In this document: in pieces, positions 1-8,958 of the stretch
Position numbering within the stretch: position 1 is the first letter of the stretch
How the letters are laid out: the number at the start of each line of letters is the position of its first letter
Origin: Micromonospora ferruginea
Lineage (GTDB): Bacteria; Actinomycetota; Actinomycetes; Mycobacteriales; Micromonosporaceae
Length of the DNA: 64,000 nt
Reading direction: 5' to 3'
Assembly (NCBI RefSeq): GCF_013694245.2
Contig: NZ_CP059322.2
Span: 616,001-680,000 of the forward strand
Program-made: the position numbers and the translations under genes
Notes under the pieces: generated by a model
What the model was told of the DNA's origin: nothing
Seen by the model: the letters and a program-made list of their open reading frames with translations, nothing else
The model's database searches: none

Positions 1-290
1 CGCAGCTCGTCACCGACGCGGCCCACCCGGACGCCAACATCATCTTCGGCGCGGTCATCGACGACGCGCTCGGCGACGAGGTGCGGGTGACCGTGATCGC
101 GGCCGGGTTCGACGGGGGCACGCCGGCGTACAAGGCGGTCGAGCCGCCGCGCAAGAGCAACCAGAACCCGCCGGCGCAGCCGAGCGCGCCGGTGAGCCCG
201 CCGGCCACCATGCCGGCCCCGCAGCAGCCGTCGCGCCGGGTGCTCTTCGACGACGTCGACGTGCCCGACTTCCTCAAGAACGGGTCCTGA
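1..290 (+). CDS. ftsZ: Cell division protein FtsZ, 3' end only
   Basis: This is the C-terminal end of the tubulin-like GTPase that forms the division ring. The gene enters from the left edge; complete codons run from base 3 and give 95 residues. The start of this piece (HPDANIIFGAVIDDALGDEV, then RVTVIAAGFDG) is the C-terminal core of FtsZ. It is followed by a proline-rich linker of about 45 residues and the conserved C-terminal peptide DDVDVPDFLK, which in the family binds partners such as SepF and FtsW. sepF lies about 950 bases downstream. The GTP-binding half is outside the window. Identification is very secure because both the core and the tail peptide are diagnostic. Confidence 0.96.
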   Translation, partial: QLVTDAAHPDANIIFGAVIDDALGDEVRVTVIAAGFDGGTPAYKAVEPPRKSNQNPPAQPSAPVSPPATMPAPQQPSRRVLFDDVDVPDFLKNGS

Positions 291-299
291 GCCGCGCCG

Positions 300-1046
300 A
301 TGACGGACTCACCCACCACGGTGCGACCCGAGCGTCGCGCCGAACTCGCGGCCGGGCTGGCCCGGGTACGCGCGCGCGTCGCCGACGCCTGCGCGGCCGC
401 CGGCCGGGACACCGGTGAGGTCACCCTGGTCGCGGTGACCAAGACGTACCCGGCCGTCGACGTGGTCGCGCTGGCCGGGCTCGGGGTCACCGACGTGGGG
501 GAGAACCGCGACCAGGAGGCGGCGCCCAAGGCGGTGGAGGTGGCCGGCGCGGGCGTGACCCCGCGCTGGCACTTCATCGGCCGGCTGCAGCGCAACAAGG
601 CCCGCTCGGTCGTCCGGTACGCCGACGTGGTCCAGTCCGTGGACAGCGTCCGGCTGGCCGCCGCCCTGGACACCGCCGCGTCCGAGGTCCGGGACCGGCC
701 GTTGGACGTGCTGGTGCAGGTGAGCATCGACGGTGACCCGGCCCGGGGCGGGGCGCTGCCGGGTGTCGCCGACCCGGAGCGGGGCCTCGACCCGGTGGCC
801 GCGGCGGTCGCCGGCGCGGCCGGGCTGCGGCTGGCCGGCCTGATGGCGGTGGCCCCGCTGGGCTGGGAGCCGGACCGGGCGTTCGCCCGGTTGGCCGAGG
901 TGGCGGCGCGGCTGCGGGCCGACCATCCGGGTGCGACGGCGGTGTCGGCGGGGATGAGCGGCGACCTGGAGAGCGCGATCAATCACGGCGCGACACATGT
1001 CCGCGTCGGCAGCGCGTTGCTCGGAATGCGCCCCACGCTGGGGTAG
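300..1046 (+). CDS. yggS: YggS/PLPBP family pyridoxal-phosphate homeostasis protein
   Basis: A 248-residue single-domain alanine racemase-fold protein. The family binds PLP but has no proven enzymatic turnover; it helps keep PLP and keto/amino acid pools balanced. The motif LVAVTKTYPA near residue 47 carries the PLP lysine. GENRDQEA, WHFIGRLQRNK and the C-terminal SAGMSGDLESAINHGATHVRVGSALLG are family signatures. Length is near normal for the family. The gene begins nine bases after the ftsZ stop and lies between ftsZ and sepF, its standard place in Gram-positive division clusters, so it is probably co-transcribed with ftsZ. The ATG start is followed by the expected N-terminus. Confidence 0.93.
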   Translation: MTDSPTTVRPERRAELAAGLARVRARVADACAAAGRDTGEVTLVAVTKTYPAVDVVALAGLGVTDVGENRDQEAAPKAVEVAGAGVTPRWHFIGRLQRNKARSVVRYADVVQSVDSVRLAAALDTAASEVRDRPLDVLVQVSIDGDPARGGALPGVADPERGLDPVAAAVAGAAGLRLAGLMAVAPLGWEPDRAFARLAEVAARLRADHPGATAVSAGMSGDLESAINHGATHVRVGSALLGMRPTLG

Positions 1047-1239
1047 CCTGGCCGCGACGGAAGCAAATTACATCAGTGTTGTTCAGGACGGCGTTCCCGT
1101 AGCCGGGGGCCGTGGCGGGCGGGCCGCGAACCGCGCGCCAGGGGATTGCCGATCCGGTCCGGTGGGCATGATCGTCCACTTGTGATCAAGCGACACGGCA
1201 CGGGGGCGCGTGCCGCATGGCGGACGGAAGGGCGCGGGG

Positions 1240-1944
1240 ATGGGTGCACTGCGCAAGGCGGGGGTCTGGCTCGGTCTCGTCGAGGAGGACGACGAGCGGG
1301 CGTACGAGGACGGCGGCTACGACAAGGGTGGCTACCGTGACTCGCGCTACCGGTCGAGCCGGTACGCCGAGGAGTTCGCCGACGAGGACGACGACGAGTC
1401 CGAGGAGCCGCCGGCGCCCCGGGCCCGCACCGGCGACCGGGGCCGGCTGTCCGAGCGCGCCACGGGCCGCTCGGTCGACACCGACCGGTCCGAGGCCGAG
1501 CGACTCGACCGTCCGGAGCGCGCCGAGCGTTCCAGCGTGCGGTCGATCACCCGGTCCTCCACCGGCGAGACCTCCGGCTCGCTGACCTACCACACCCGGG
1601 ACAATCTCGCCCTGGCGCCGCAGGCCTCGCCGCGCGAGCGGGCGGTGGCCCCGGAGGACGAGCAGCGTTACCAGATCACCACGCTGCACCCGACCACCTA
1701 CCGCGAGGCGCGGACCATCGGCGAGCACTTCCGGGACGGCGTGCCGGTGATCATCAATCTCACCGAGATGGACGAGGCGGACGCCCGCCGACTGGTCGAC
1801 TTCGCCGCCGGGCTCGCGTTCGGCCTGCGCGGTACGATCGAGCGCGTGACCAACCGGGTGTTCCTGCTCTCACCGGCCAACGTCCAGGTCACCGCGGAGG
1901 ACAAGGCCAAGATCGCTGAGGGCGGCTTTTTCAGTCTGAGCTAA
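1240..1944 (+). CDS. sepF: Cell division protein SepF
   Basis: SepF tethers FtsZ to the membrane and supports septum assembly. The N-terminus MGALRKAGVWLGLVEED is the usual membrane-binding amphipathic helix. A long charged, disordered linker follows (residues about 18-140, rich in Asp, Glu, Arg and Ser). The C-terminal DUF552 core (about 145-230) contains RTIGEHFRDGVPVIINL, LVDFAAGLAFGLRG and VFLLSPANVQV. I chose ATG at 1240 because it is preceded by GGAAGGGCGCGGGG and starts the conserved helix; an in-frame GTG at 1210 would add ten atypical residues. The protein is 234 residues, slightly long because of the linker. Gene order ftsZ-yggS-sepF-yggT-wag31 supports the call. Confidence 0.95.
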   Translation: MGALRKAGVWLGLVEEDDERAYEDGGYDKGGYRDSRYRSSRYAEEFADEDDDESEEPPAPRARTGDRGRLSERATGRSVDTDRSEAERLDRPERAERSSVRSITRSSTGETSGSLTYHTRDNLALAPQASPRERAVAPEDEQRYQITTLHPTTYREARTIGEHFRDGVPVIINLTEMDEADARRLVDFAAGLAFGLRGTIERVTNRVFLLSPANVQVTAEDKAKIAEGGFFSLS

Positions 1945-1973
1945 TCCCGCACGACCGAGGGACGTCGCCTGCC

Positions 1974-2279
1974 GTGTTGTCGATCCTGTTCCAGGTGCTC
2001 TACCTGCTGCTCTACTTCTTCTTGCTTGTCCTATTGGCCCGATTTGTCCTTGGAGCCGTCCTGGCCTACGGTCGTCGGTGGCAACCGGGGCGGGGAGCGT
2101 CGGCGGGACTGGAAGTCGTGTGGAGCGTCACTGATCCGCCCCTGCGCGCGTTGAGGCGTGTGATCCCACCACTGCGAATTGGTACCGTGAGCATCGACCT
2201 GGCCTCCCTTGTGCTCCTGGTTATCCTGTTCGTGCTGATGGAGTTCGTGTTACAGCGCCTGATCGTGGCGTTCGCCTGA
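1974..2279 (+). CDS. yggT: YggT family membrane protein
   Basis: A 101-residue integral membrane protein with two hydrophobic segments (about residues 2-30 and 76-98). The loop [30 protein letters not shown] is typical of the YggT family, a small membrane protein that almost always sits between sepF and divIVA in actinobacteria and firmicutes. Its molecular role is not settled; position implies a link to septation or envelope biogenesis. It starts at GTG 1974, 29 bases after the sepF stop. It is likely part of the same transcript as sepF and wag31. Confidence 0.88.
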   Translation: MLSILFQVLYLLLYFFLLVLLARFVLGAVLAYGRRWQPGRGASAGLEVVWSVTDPPLRALRRVIPPLRIGTVSIDLASLVLLVILFVLMEFVLQRLIVAFA

Positions 2280-2320
2280 CCAGAGCGCTTTCGCGGCCGC
2301 AACTGACCCGAGGAGTTTCG

Positions 2321-3124
2321 ATGCCGCTGACCCCGGCCGACGTCCACAACGTCGCCTTCAAAAAGCCGCCGATCGGCAAGCGGGGGTATGACGAGGAGGA
2401 GGTCGACGCCTTCCTGGACGAGGTCGAGCGCGAGCTGGCCCGTCTGATCGAGGAGAACAACGAGCTGCGTGCCCAGGTGGAGCGCGGCGGTCGGGGTGGC
2501 GCACCCGCCGGCCCCGGCGGCGACGCCCGGCTCGCGGCGGAGCTCAACGACGTCAAGGCCCAGCTCGACCGGGTGCAGCGCGACAAGGCGGCCGCCGAGC
2601 AGGCGGCCCGGGCGATGCAGTCCGAGCTCGAGCAGGTGCGCGCCCAGGGCGGCCCGGCGGGGGTGACCGGGGACGGCGAGCAGCAGGCGCTGCGCGTGCT
2701 CATGATGGCCCAGCGCACCGCCGACGACCACGTCTCCGACGCCCGCCGCGAGGCCGACAGCCTGCTCTCCGAGGCCCGGTCCAAGGCGGAGGAGGTCACC
2801 CGCGAGGCGCGGGCCAAGGCCGACGCCCTGGAGCGGGACGCCCGCCAGCGGCACCAGGAGGCCATGGGCGGCCTGGACGCCAAGCGCACCGCGCTGTCGA
2901 AGCACATCGAGGAGCTCAAGCAGTTCGAGCGCGAGTACCGCACCCGCCTCAAGGCCTACCTGGAGAGCCAGCTGCGTGACCTCGACGGTCGCGGCCAGGG
3001 CATCGAGGTCGAGATGAACCGCGAGGGCAACCGTGCCGCCGGCGGCAGCAACGGCCTCGCCACGGCGGGCCTCGCCGGCTCCTTCGGCGGCGGCCGCGGC
3101 GGCTCCCTGGAGTCCGGCCGCTGA
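2321..3124 (+). CDS. wag31: DivIVA/Wag31 polar growth scaffold
   Basis: DivIVA marks cell poles and recruits peptidoglycan synthesis machinery in actinobacteria. The 267-residue product begins [20 protein letters not shown], the conserved membrane-binding DivIVA N-terminus, followed by [22 protein letters not shown] long coiled coil occupies about residues 30-70 and 90-235, with a Gly/Ala-rich spacer near residues 58-68. The C-terminus is Gly-rich. The ribosome binding site CCGAGGAG precedes the ATG. It is the last gene of the recognisable division block. Confidence 0.95.
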   Translation: MPLTPADVHNVAFKKPPIGKRGYDEEEVDAFLDEVERELARLIEENNELRAQVERGGRGGAPAGPGGDARLAAELNDVKAQLDRVQRDKAAAEQAARAMQSELEQVRAQGGPAGVTGDGEQQALRVLMMAQRTADDHVSDARREADSLLSEARSKAEEVTREARAKADALERDARQRHQEAMGGLDAKRTALSKHIEELKQFEREYRTRLKAYLESQLRDLDGRGQGIEVEMNREGNRAAGGSNGLATAGLAGSFGGGRGGSLESGR

Positions 3125-3197
3125 TCCCGAGTCGGTGGCCGTCCCCGTGGCGGCCACCGGCCACACCAGTCCGACACGACGCGGCCGGGGGTGAGCC

Positions 3198-3887
3198 GTG
3201 ATAGCCGCCAGCGTCCTGCTCATCCTCGTCGCGGTCGTGCTGCTGGTGGTCGGGCTGGCCGGTGGGTCCAGCTCGTTGCTGATCGTCTCGATCGCGGCCA
3301 GCCTGCTGTCCGCCGTGGCCTTCGTCGTGTTCGCCCGCCAGGCGGCCGCGAACCGGGCCGCGGCCGGTCGGGAGGCCGGACTGCGTCCCCGGACCGCAGC
3401 CACCGGCCCGTCCCCGGACGAGCCGGTGAGCCCGGTCCCGCACCACACGTCCACGGTCGGCGCCGGTGGACCCGGGTGGCGGCAACCGCCCGGGTCACCG
3501 GTGGCCGAGCCGTACGACGCGACGGCCGCCGCCTACTCGCCGGCGGCCGAGCCCTATTCGCCGGTGGCCGAGTCGTACTCGCCGGTGGCCGAGCCCTCCT
3601 CGCCGGCGGCTGCGCCGGCGCCCACCTCGCCGGCGCCGGACGGCCCGTTCGAGGGCGACCCGCCGGCCGAGTTCCTCTCCGCCGGGCAGGTGGCCCGGCT
3701 GACCCGGCTCGCCGACGAGGTCCGGGTCGTCGACGGCCACCCCCGTTTCCACCTGGACGACTGCCCGCACCTGGTCGGCCGGCTGGACGAGGTGTTGCCG
3801 GTCGCCGAGGCGGTCGGGCTCGGCTTCACCCCGTGCGCCCACTGCGCCGCCGCCACCACGCTGCTCGCCGACGCCCGGCCCCGCTGA
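3198..3887 (+). CDS. Two-helix membrane protein with Pro-rich linker and Cys/His C-terminal domain
   Basis: I do not recognise a named family. The 229-residue product starts with two adjacent transmembrane helices (about residues 3-23 and 26-48), then a Pro/Ala/Ser/Glu-rich linker with imperfect SPVAEPYSPAAEP repeats (about 110-140). A compact C-terminal domain (about 160-225) contains HPRFHLDDCPHL and GFTPCAHC, so His and Cys residues are placed as for a small metal-binding fold. The GTG at 3198 is preceded by GGGGGTGAGCC. It lies between wag31 and a DUF167 gene, a spot that in related actinobacteria usually holds conserved membrane proteins of unknown role. Metal binding is inference from the Cys/His pattern. 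Confidence 0.7.
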   Translation: MIAASVLLILVAVVLLVVGLAGGSSSLLIVSIAASLLSAVAFVVFARQAAANRAAAGREAGLRPRTAATGPSPDEPVSPVPHHTSTVGAGGPGWRQPPGSPVAEPYDATAAAYSPAAEPYSPVAESYSPVAEPSSPAAAPAPTSPAPDGPFEGDPPAEFLSAGQVARLTRLADEVRVVDGHPRFHLDDCPHLVGRLDEVLPVAEAVGLGFTPCAHCAAATTLLADARPR

Positions 3888-3889
3888 CC

Positions 3890-4198
3890 ATGACGATCGC
3901 GGACACCCCGCTCACCGTCGCGGTGCGCGTGAAGCCGGGTGCGTCCCGCGCCCGGGTCGGCGGCCGGTTCGACGGGCCGTACGGCCCGGCCCTGGTCGTC
4001 GCCGTGCACGCGCCGGCGGTGGACGGGCGGGCCACCGAGGCGGCCCGGCGGGCGCTCGCCGACGCGCTCGGCGTCCGGCCTGCGGCGGTGTCGCTGCGCT
4101 CCGGCGCGGCCAGCCGGGACAAGCTCTTCCACATCGAGCGTCCGGCCGACGGGCTGCCCGAGGCGCTGCGTCGGCTGCGCGACGGCAGCGTCGGGTGA
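3890..4198 (+). CDS. DUF167/YggU family protein
   Basis: A 102-residue protein of the DUF167 (YggU) family, which has no established biochemical function. Family features visible are LTVAVRVKPGASRARVGG at the N-terminus, VVAVHAPAVDGRATEAARRALADALGV in the middle, and VSLRSGAASRDKLFHIE, where the RSGxxSRxK motif is typical. The ATG is two bases after the stop of the upstream gene, implying translational coupling. DUF167 genes commonly follow divIVA and yggT in actinobacteria, which agrees with the place here. Confidence 0.87.
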   Translation: MTIADTPLTVAVRVKPGASRARVGGRFDGPYGPALVVAVHAPAVDGRATEAARRALADALGVRPAAVSLRSGAASRDKLFHIERPADGLPEALRRLRDGSVG

Positions 4199-4220
4199 CC
4201 GACCGGCGGGCCGGCCGGCG

Positions 4221-5726
4221 ATGACCCCGGGGCTGAACCTCGCGCTGCTGGTGGGTGCCGCCGTGCTGCTGGTCGCGGTGGGCGCGGTGCGCTTCTCCAC
4301 CCGGCTCGGCGTGCCCAGCCTGCTGGTCTACCTGGCGCTCGGCGTGCTCATCGGCGAGGCCGGCCTGGGCATCCGCTTCGACGACGTCGAGCTGACCCGG
4401 GTGCTCGGCTTCTGCGCGCTCATCGTGATCATCGCCGAGGGTGGGTTGAGCGCCCGGTGGAGCCTGCTGCGGCCGGTGCTCGGCCTGTCGGCCGCGCTCT
4501 CCACGGTGGGCGTGGTGGTGAGCATCGCGGTCGTCGGCGTGGTGGTGCACCTGCTGCTCGGCCTGGACTGGCGGCTGTCGCTGCTCTACGGCGCGGTGCT
4601 CTCCTCCACCGACGCCGCGGCGGTCTTCGCCACCCTGCGCCGGCTGCGGCTGCCGCCGCGCCTGGTGGCCACGCTGGAGGCCGAGTCCGGGATGAACGAC
4701 GCCCCGGTGGTCCTGCTGGTGCTGCTGCTGTCCCGCGCCGGGGTGGAGGCCGCCCACCCCTGGTGGTACGAGGTGCTGCTGCTCGGCTACGAGCTGGGGG
4801 TCGGCGCGGCGGTCGGGGTGGGCGCCGGCCTGGCCGGGCGGTACGCGCTGCGCCGCGCCGCGCTGCCGTCGTCCGGCCTCTACCCGATCGCGGTGGTCGG
4901 CTTCACCGTGCTGGCGTACGCGGCCGGCTCGGTGCTGCACGCCTCGGGCTTCCTCGCGGTCTACGTGGCCGGGGTGCTGCTGGGCAACTCCCGCCTGCCG
5001 CACCGGCAGGCGATCCTCGGCTTCGCCGACGGGCTGGCCTGGTTGGCCCAGATCGGCCTGTTCGTGCTGCTGGGCCTGCTGGTCTCGCCGAGCCGGCTGG
5101 ACGCCGCGGTGCTGCCGGCGGTGATCACCGGGCTGGCCCTGCTGCTGTTCGCCCGGCCGCTGTCGGTGGCGGTCTCCGCGTTGCCGTTCCGGGTCCCGCT
5201 GCGCGAGCAGCTCTTCCTCTCCTGGGCCGGGCTGCGCGGCGCGGTGCCGATCGTGTTGGCGACCATCCCGCTGTCGCTGCGGGTGCCGGGCGCGGACCGG
5301 CTCTTCGACGCGGTGTTCGTGCTGGTGGTGATCTTCACGCTGCTCCAGGCGGGCACGCTCGCCCCGGCGGCCCGCCGGCTGCGGGTGACCGCGCCGGCCG
5401 AGGCGAGCGAGATCCTGCTGGAGACCGCTCCGCTGGAGCGGATGCGGGCCGACCTGCTCCAGTTGGAGGTGCCGTCCGGCTCCCGGCTGGCCGGGGTGCA
5501 CGTGGACGAGCTGCGGCTGCCGGTCGGTGCGGCGGTCACCCTGGTGCTGCGCGACGGGGTCGGTTTCGTGCCCGGCCCGGACACCCGGCTGAAGGTGGGG
5601 GACAGCCTGCTCATCGTCGCCACGGCCGGGGTGCGGGACGCCGCCGAGCGGCGGTTGCGGGCGGTGAGCCGGCGGGGTCGCCTGGCCCGGTGGTTTGGCG
5701 AGTACGGCGAGGACCGGACCGGCTGA
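4221..5726 (+). CDS. CPA1-type potassium(sodium)/proton antiporter with C-terminal TrkA-C domain
   Basis: A 501-residue cation/proton antiporter. The first about 390 residues form about 12 hydrophobic segments with the Na_H_exchanger signatures LLVYLALGVLIGEAGLG, SSTDAAAVFATLR (carrying the ion-binding Asp) and EAESGMNDAPVVLL. The C-terminal about 90 residues look like a TrkA-C/RCK ligand-binding domain (LPVGAAVTLVLRDG and LKVGDSLLIVAT). This arrangement is that of NhaP2/CvrA-type K+/H+ antiporters, but the exact ion cannot be read from sequence. The start chosen is ATG 4221; upstream codons in frame belong to another gene. A G+C-rich stem with a loop follows the stop near 5740-5770 and may end transcription. 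Confidence 0.88.
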   Translation: MTPGLNLALLVGAAVLLVAVGAVRFSTRLGVPSLLVYLALGVLIGEAGLGIRFDDVELTRVLGFCALIVIIAEGGLSARWSLLRPVLGLSAALSTVGVVVSIAVVGVVVHLLLGLDWRLSLLYGAVLSSTDAAAVFATLRRLRLPPRLVATLEAESGMNDAPVVLLVLLLSRAGVEAAHPWWYEVLLLGYELGVGAAVGVGAGLAGRYALRRAALPSSGLYPIAVVGFTVLAYAAGSVLHASGFLAVYVAGVLLGNSRLPHRQAILGFADGLAWLAQIGLFVLLGLLVSPSRLDAAVLPAVITGLALLLFARPLSVAVSALPFRVPLREQLFLSWAGLRGAVPIVLATIPLSLRVPGADRLFDAVFVLVVIFTLLQAGTLAPAARRLRVTAPAEASEILLETAPLERMRADLLQLEVPSGSRLAGVHVDELRLPVGAAVTLVLRDGVGFVPGPDTRLKVGDSLLIVATAGVRDAAERRLRAVSRRGRLARWFGEYGEDRTG

Positions 5727-5945
5727 TCTGCTAGCGTTCCCTTTGCCCCGATTGGTGGCTGTTCGGGGCGGAAAAGCGGAGCGACGGTGCGGCACGTTGT
5801 CGGACGCCTGTACGTTCCGTATTCTTGCCAACCTCCGGAGTACGCGGCGAGGTCGCCGCGTGCCCGTTCCGTTCGCGGGGGACACGCCGATGCCCCCTGC
5901 CCACGTACCGTTGACCGCCGCGTCCCGCGGCTGAGGGAGCTGACG

Positions 5946-6365
5946 ATGGCGAAGCCAGCCGACACCAGGACCGCCGGCCGCAAGCCGGTGGCGAAGGCCA
6001 CCCGCAGCGCGGCGGAGACCGAGAAGATCCGGGCCGCGCTGGCGGCACGGCGGGACGAGCTGAACGCCGAGTACGATCAGACGCTGAGCGAGATCACCGA
6101 GCTGCAGCGCGACCGGCTGACCGACTCGGCCGGGGACGACCAGGCCGACACCGGCACCAAGACGTTCGAGCGCGAGCAGGAGATCTCACTCGCCAACAGC
6201 ATCAAGGAGCGGATCACGCAGGTCGAGCGCGCGTTGGAGCGGCTCGACGAGGGTGGCTACGGCTGGTGCGAGCGGTGCGGCAACCCGATCCCGGTGGAGC
6301 GGCTCGCCGCGTTCCCGTCGGCCACCCTCTGCGTGAGCTGCAAGCAGCTGGAGGAGCGGCGCTGA
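5946..6365 (+). CDS. TraR/DksA-type C4 zinc-finger protein
   Basis: A 139-residue DksA/TraR-family protein. A Lys/Arg-rich N-terminus is followed by a coiled coil (about residues 25-100, including LAARRDELNAEYDQTLSEI and SLANSIKERITQVERALERLD) and then the zinc finger CERCGNPIPVERLAAFPSATLC-VSC (about 107-132) with all four cysteines. Proteins of this type act in the RNA polymerase secondary channel or as small DNA-binding proteins; actinobacterial versions are poorly characterised. ATG 5946 follows GAGGGAGCTGACG, a good ribosome binding site, and removes an arginine-rich upstream extension. It precedes lspA, its usual neighbour in these genomes. Confidence 0.9.
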   Translation: MAKPADTRTAGRKPVAKATRSAAETEKIRAALAARRDELNAEYDQTLSEITELQRDRLTDSAGDDQADTGTKTFEREQEISLANSIKERITQVERALERLDEGGYGWCERCGNPIPVERLAAFPSATLCVSCKQLEERR

Positions 6366-6432
6366 CGTCCGTTCCCCGGCGGCCGAACGGCAGACGGTGA
6401 CCGCCACCGTCGCGAGCGTCGATGGGGAGCAG

Positions 6433-7035
6433 ATGACCGCAGCACCGCCCGCCGGGTCCGGCACCACCGAGACAGGCGCCGGCACGCCCCGCCGCAGGGC
6501 GGTCACGCTGCTGCTCGGCATCTCCCTGGTCTCGCTCCTCGCGGACCTGGGCACCAAGCAGCTCGCGCTCAGCGAGCTGCCCGGCCGGGAGCCGGTGTCG
6601 GTGCTCGGCGGGGCCGTCTGGTTCACCCTCACCCGCAACAGCGGCGCCGCCTGGAGCATCGGCTCCGACCACACCTGGGTCTTCCCGCTGATCACGTTCG
6701 CGGTGATCGGGTGGATCGGCTGGATGGCGCTGCGGCTGCGCTCGCTGCCCTGGGCGGTGTCGCTGGGCCTGGTGCTGGGCGGGGCGTTGGGCAACCTGAC
6801 CGACCGGATCTTCCGGGCCCCCGGCCACTTCGTCGGCCACGTGGTCGACATGATCAGCCTGTTCGGCCCGTACGGCGAGTACTACCCGGTGTTCAACCTG
6901 GCCGACAGCTCGCTGTGCTGCGGCGTGGTGCTGGCGGTCATCCTGGAGCTGACCGGCCGGCAGCGCGACGGCTCCCGGGCCCGCGCCGAGAAGGCCACCG
7001 ACGACGCCCCGGCCGACGAGCGGGAGCGGGCATGA
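6433..7035 (+). CDS. lspA: Lipoprotein signal peptidase (signal peptidase II)
   Basis: Cleaves the signal peptide of diacylated prolipoproteins, acting after Lgt (lgt is in this window at about 42.6 kb). The 200-residue protein has four membrane helices. Both catalytic-aspartate motifs are present: GNLTDRIFR and VFNLADSSL, along with [12 protein letters not shown] and the partner loop [12 protein letters not shown] prefer ATG 6433, preceded by GGGGAGC; an in-frame GTG lies at 6397. The stop overlaps the next start (ATGA), so it is translationally coupled to the pseudouridine synthase, a very common lspA-rluD pair. Confidence 0.95.
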   Translation: MTAAPPAGSGTTETGAGTPRRRAVTLLLGISLVSLLADLGTKQLALSELPGREPVSVLGGAVWFTLTRNSGAAWSIGSDHTWVFPLITFAVIGWIGWMALRLRSLPWAVSLGLVLGGALGNLTDRIFRAPGHFVGHVVDMISLFGPYGEYYPVFNLADSSLCCGVVLAVILELTGRQRDGSRARAEKATDDAPADERERA

Positions 7036-7976
7036 CCGCCGCGTACGCCACCGGTGGCGACCAGCGGTCCCTGCCCGTTCCGGACGGCCTCGACGGCATG
7101 CGGCTGGACCAGGCCGTGTCCCGGCTGTTCGGGCTGTCCCGCACCGCCGCGGCGGCGCTGGTGGACGCCGGCGACGCGCTCGTCGACGGCGTGGCCCGGG
7201 CCAACTCGCACAAGGTGCGGGCCGGCGCCTGGCTGGAGGTCACGCTGCCCGCGCCGGCCGCCCCGCCGACCGTGGTGCCGCAGGCCGTGCCCGGCCTGAC
7301 CGTGGTCTACGCCGACGACGACATCGTGGTGGTGGACAAGCCGGTCGGGGTGGCGGCGCACCCGAGCCCCGGCTGGACCGGCCCGACCGTGATCGGCGGG
7401 CTGGCCGGCATCGGTCACCGGATCTCCACCAGCGGCGCGGCCGAGCGGCAGGGTGTGGTGCACCGCCTCGACGTGGGCACCACCGGGATCATGGCGGTGG
7501 CCAAGAGCGAGCTGGCCTACACCGCGTTGAAGCGGGCGTTCAAGGAGCGCGAGGTGGAGAAGCGCTACCACGCCGTGGTGCAGGGCCACCCGGACCCGCT
7601 GCGCGGCACCATCGACGCGCCGATCGACAGGCACCCGCACCACGACTACCGCTGGGCGGTGGTCTCCGGCGGCAAGCCCAGCATCACCCACTACGACACG
7701 CTGGAGGCGTTCCCCTCGGCCAGCCTGCTCGACGTGCGGCTGGAGACCGGGCGGACGCACCAGATCCGGGTGCATTTCTCCACGCTGCGGCATCCCTGCG
7801 TGGGTGACCTGACCTACGGCGCCGACCCGACCCTGTCGGCCCGGATCGGGCTGTCCCGGCAGTGGCTGCACGCCCGTTCGCTGACCTTCCGGCACCCGCG
7901 CACCGGCGAGGACGTCAAGTTCGTCAGCGACTACCCGGACGACCTGGCCCGGGCGCTGGAGATCCTGCGCGACTGA
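7032..7976 (+). CDS. rluD: RluD-type 23S rRNA pseudouridine synthase
   Basis: A 314-residue RluA-family pseudouridine synthase that isomerises uridines in RNA; by position next to lspA it matches the family member acting on 23S rRNA helix 69. An S4-like RNA-binding domain occupies about residues 10-80 ([30 protein letters not shown]). The catalytic domain carries [11 protein letters not shown] with the nucleophilic Asp, [11 protein letters not shown] and [11 protein letters not shown]. The start overlaps the lspA stop by four bases. Substrate position is family inference; all catalytic motifs are visible. Confidence 0.92.
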   Translation: MTAAYATGGDQRSLPVPDGLDGMRLDQAVSRLFGLSRTAAAALVDAGDALVDGVARANSHKVRAGAWLEVTLPAPAAPPTVVPQAVPGLTVVYADDDIVVVDKPVGVAAHPSPGWTGPTVIGGLAGIGHRISTSGAAERQGVVHRLDVGTTGIMAVAKSELAYTALKRAFKEREVEKRYHAVVQGHPDPLRGTIDAPIDRHPHHDYRWAVVSGGKPSITHYDTLEAFPSASLLDVRLETGRTHQIRVHFSTLRHPCVGDLTYGADPTLSARIGLSRQWLHARSLTFRHPRTGEDVKFVSDYPDDLARALEILRD

Positions 7977-7978
7977 CC

Positions 7979-8818
7979 GTGAGCGACGACGCCCGGCCGC
8001 CGCGCCGGTCCCGTGCCCCGCTGCTGAGCTGGCTCGCGCTCGGCTGCGCGCTGGTGGTGCTGCTGGTCGCGGTGGCGCAGCGGCGGGACGAGCCGGTGGG
8101 CGACCGCACGGTCGGCGAGGTGACCCGGGTCGGGGTGGCCGACGGCGCGTCCGTGCCGGCCTACCTGGGCGCCGCCGCCGACGAGCTGGCCCGGCTGGAC
8201 GCGCCGGACGGCTGGGCGCTGGTCTCGTTCGGGGACTACCTGACCCCGGCCGGGGTGGCGACCACGCTGGCCGGCGCGCCGGTGTCGGCGGTGCTCGCGC
8301 GGGTGCCGCTGCCGGGCCGGCAGACCGAGATCGTCCGGATCGCCGCGCTGCGCCTGCCCGACGACGTGGTCGGCGGGATGGCCGAGGTGGCCGGGCGCAA
8401 GGACCGGGAGGCCGCGGACTACCGGGCCCGCGCCGCCGCCGACGCCGGGCTCCGCCGCCGGTACGACACCGACGCGTCGGTCGCGGCCCGGGAGGCGGCC
8501 GGCTACCGGGCCGGGTGCGCCTGCGTCTACGCCGCCGTGGTGCGCGGCGCGCCGGACGCGTTGCGCGCGCTCGCCGGGCGGGCCGGGGTGCGGGCGGTGG
8601 ACCCGGCGCCGGAGGTGACCCGGCTGGACCGGGCCGTGTTCACCCCGCCCCTGCCGGAGCAGCGCGACGTGGCCCGCCCACCGGCCGACACCGGGGCGGA
8701 GGCGGGCGACGGAATGGGCGATTCGTCGGAAGCCGCACCGACAGTGAGCGCACCTTCACCCACCGGCCGGTCGCGCGCCGCCGGGACCGCCTCGCCCAAT
8801 CCCGCTCCCACCTCCTGA
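7979..8818 (+). CDS. Membrane-anchored protein of unknown function
   Basis: I do not recognise a named family. The 279-residue product has a short basic N-terminus, a single transmembrane segment (about residues 16-36, LALGCALVVLLVAVA) and an extracytoplasmic domain up to about residue 215, then a Pro/Ala/Ser-rich tail. The outer domain contains SFGDYLTPAGVATTLAG and GCACVYAAVVRGA, the latter with two cysteines that could be paired or metal-linked. The GTG start is three bases after the pseudouridine synthase stop, so it belongs to the lspA-rluD transcript. Similar anchored proteins sit at this locus in related actinobacteria, as I recall them, with no assigned role. Confidence 0.72.
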   Translation: MSDDARPPRRSRAPLLSWLALGCALVVLLVAVAQRRDEPVGDRTVGEVTRVGVADGASVPAYLGAAADELARLDAPDGWALVSFGDYLTPAGVATTLAGAPVSAVLARVPLPGRQTEIVRIAALRLPDDVVGGMAEVAGRKDREAADYRARAAADAGLRRRYDTDASVAAREAAGYRAGCACVYAAVVRGAPDALRALAGRAGVRAVDPAPEVTRLDRAVFTPPLPEQRDVARPPADTGAEAGDGMGDSSEAAPTVSAPSPTGRSRAAGTASPNPAPTS

Positions 8819-8958
8819 GACATCCGGGTACGCGGCCGTCGGCCGGGTGCCACGGTGAGGAGAGCCACCGGCCGATGTGCGGCGCGGGGAGTGGTCCGAA
8901 TAGGGTTTCGTTCGTAGCCTGTCAGGCGGAGATCGATGGGCTGGGGGAGGGCGAATCC

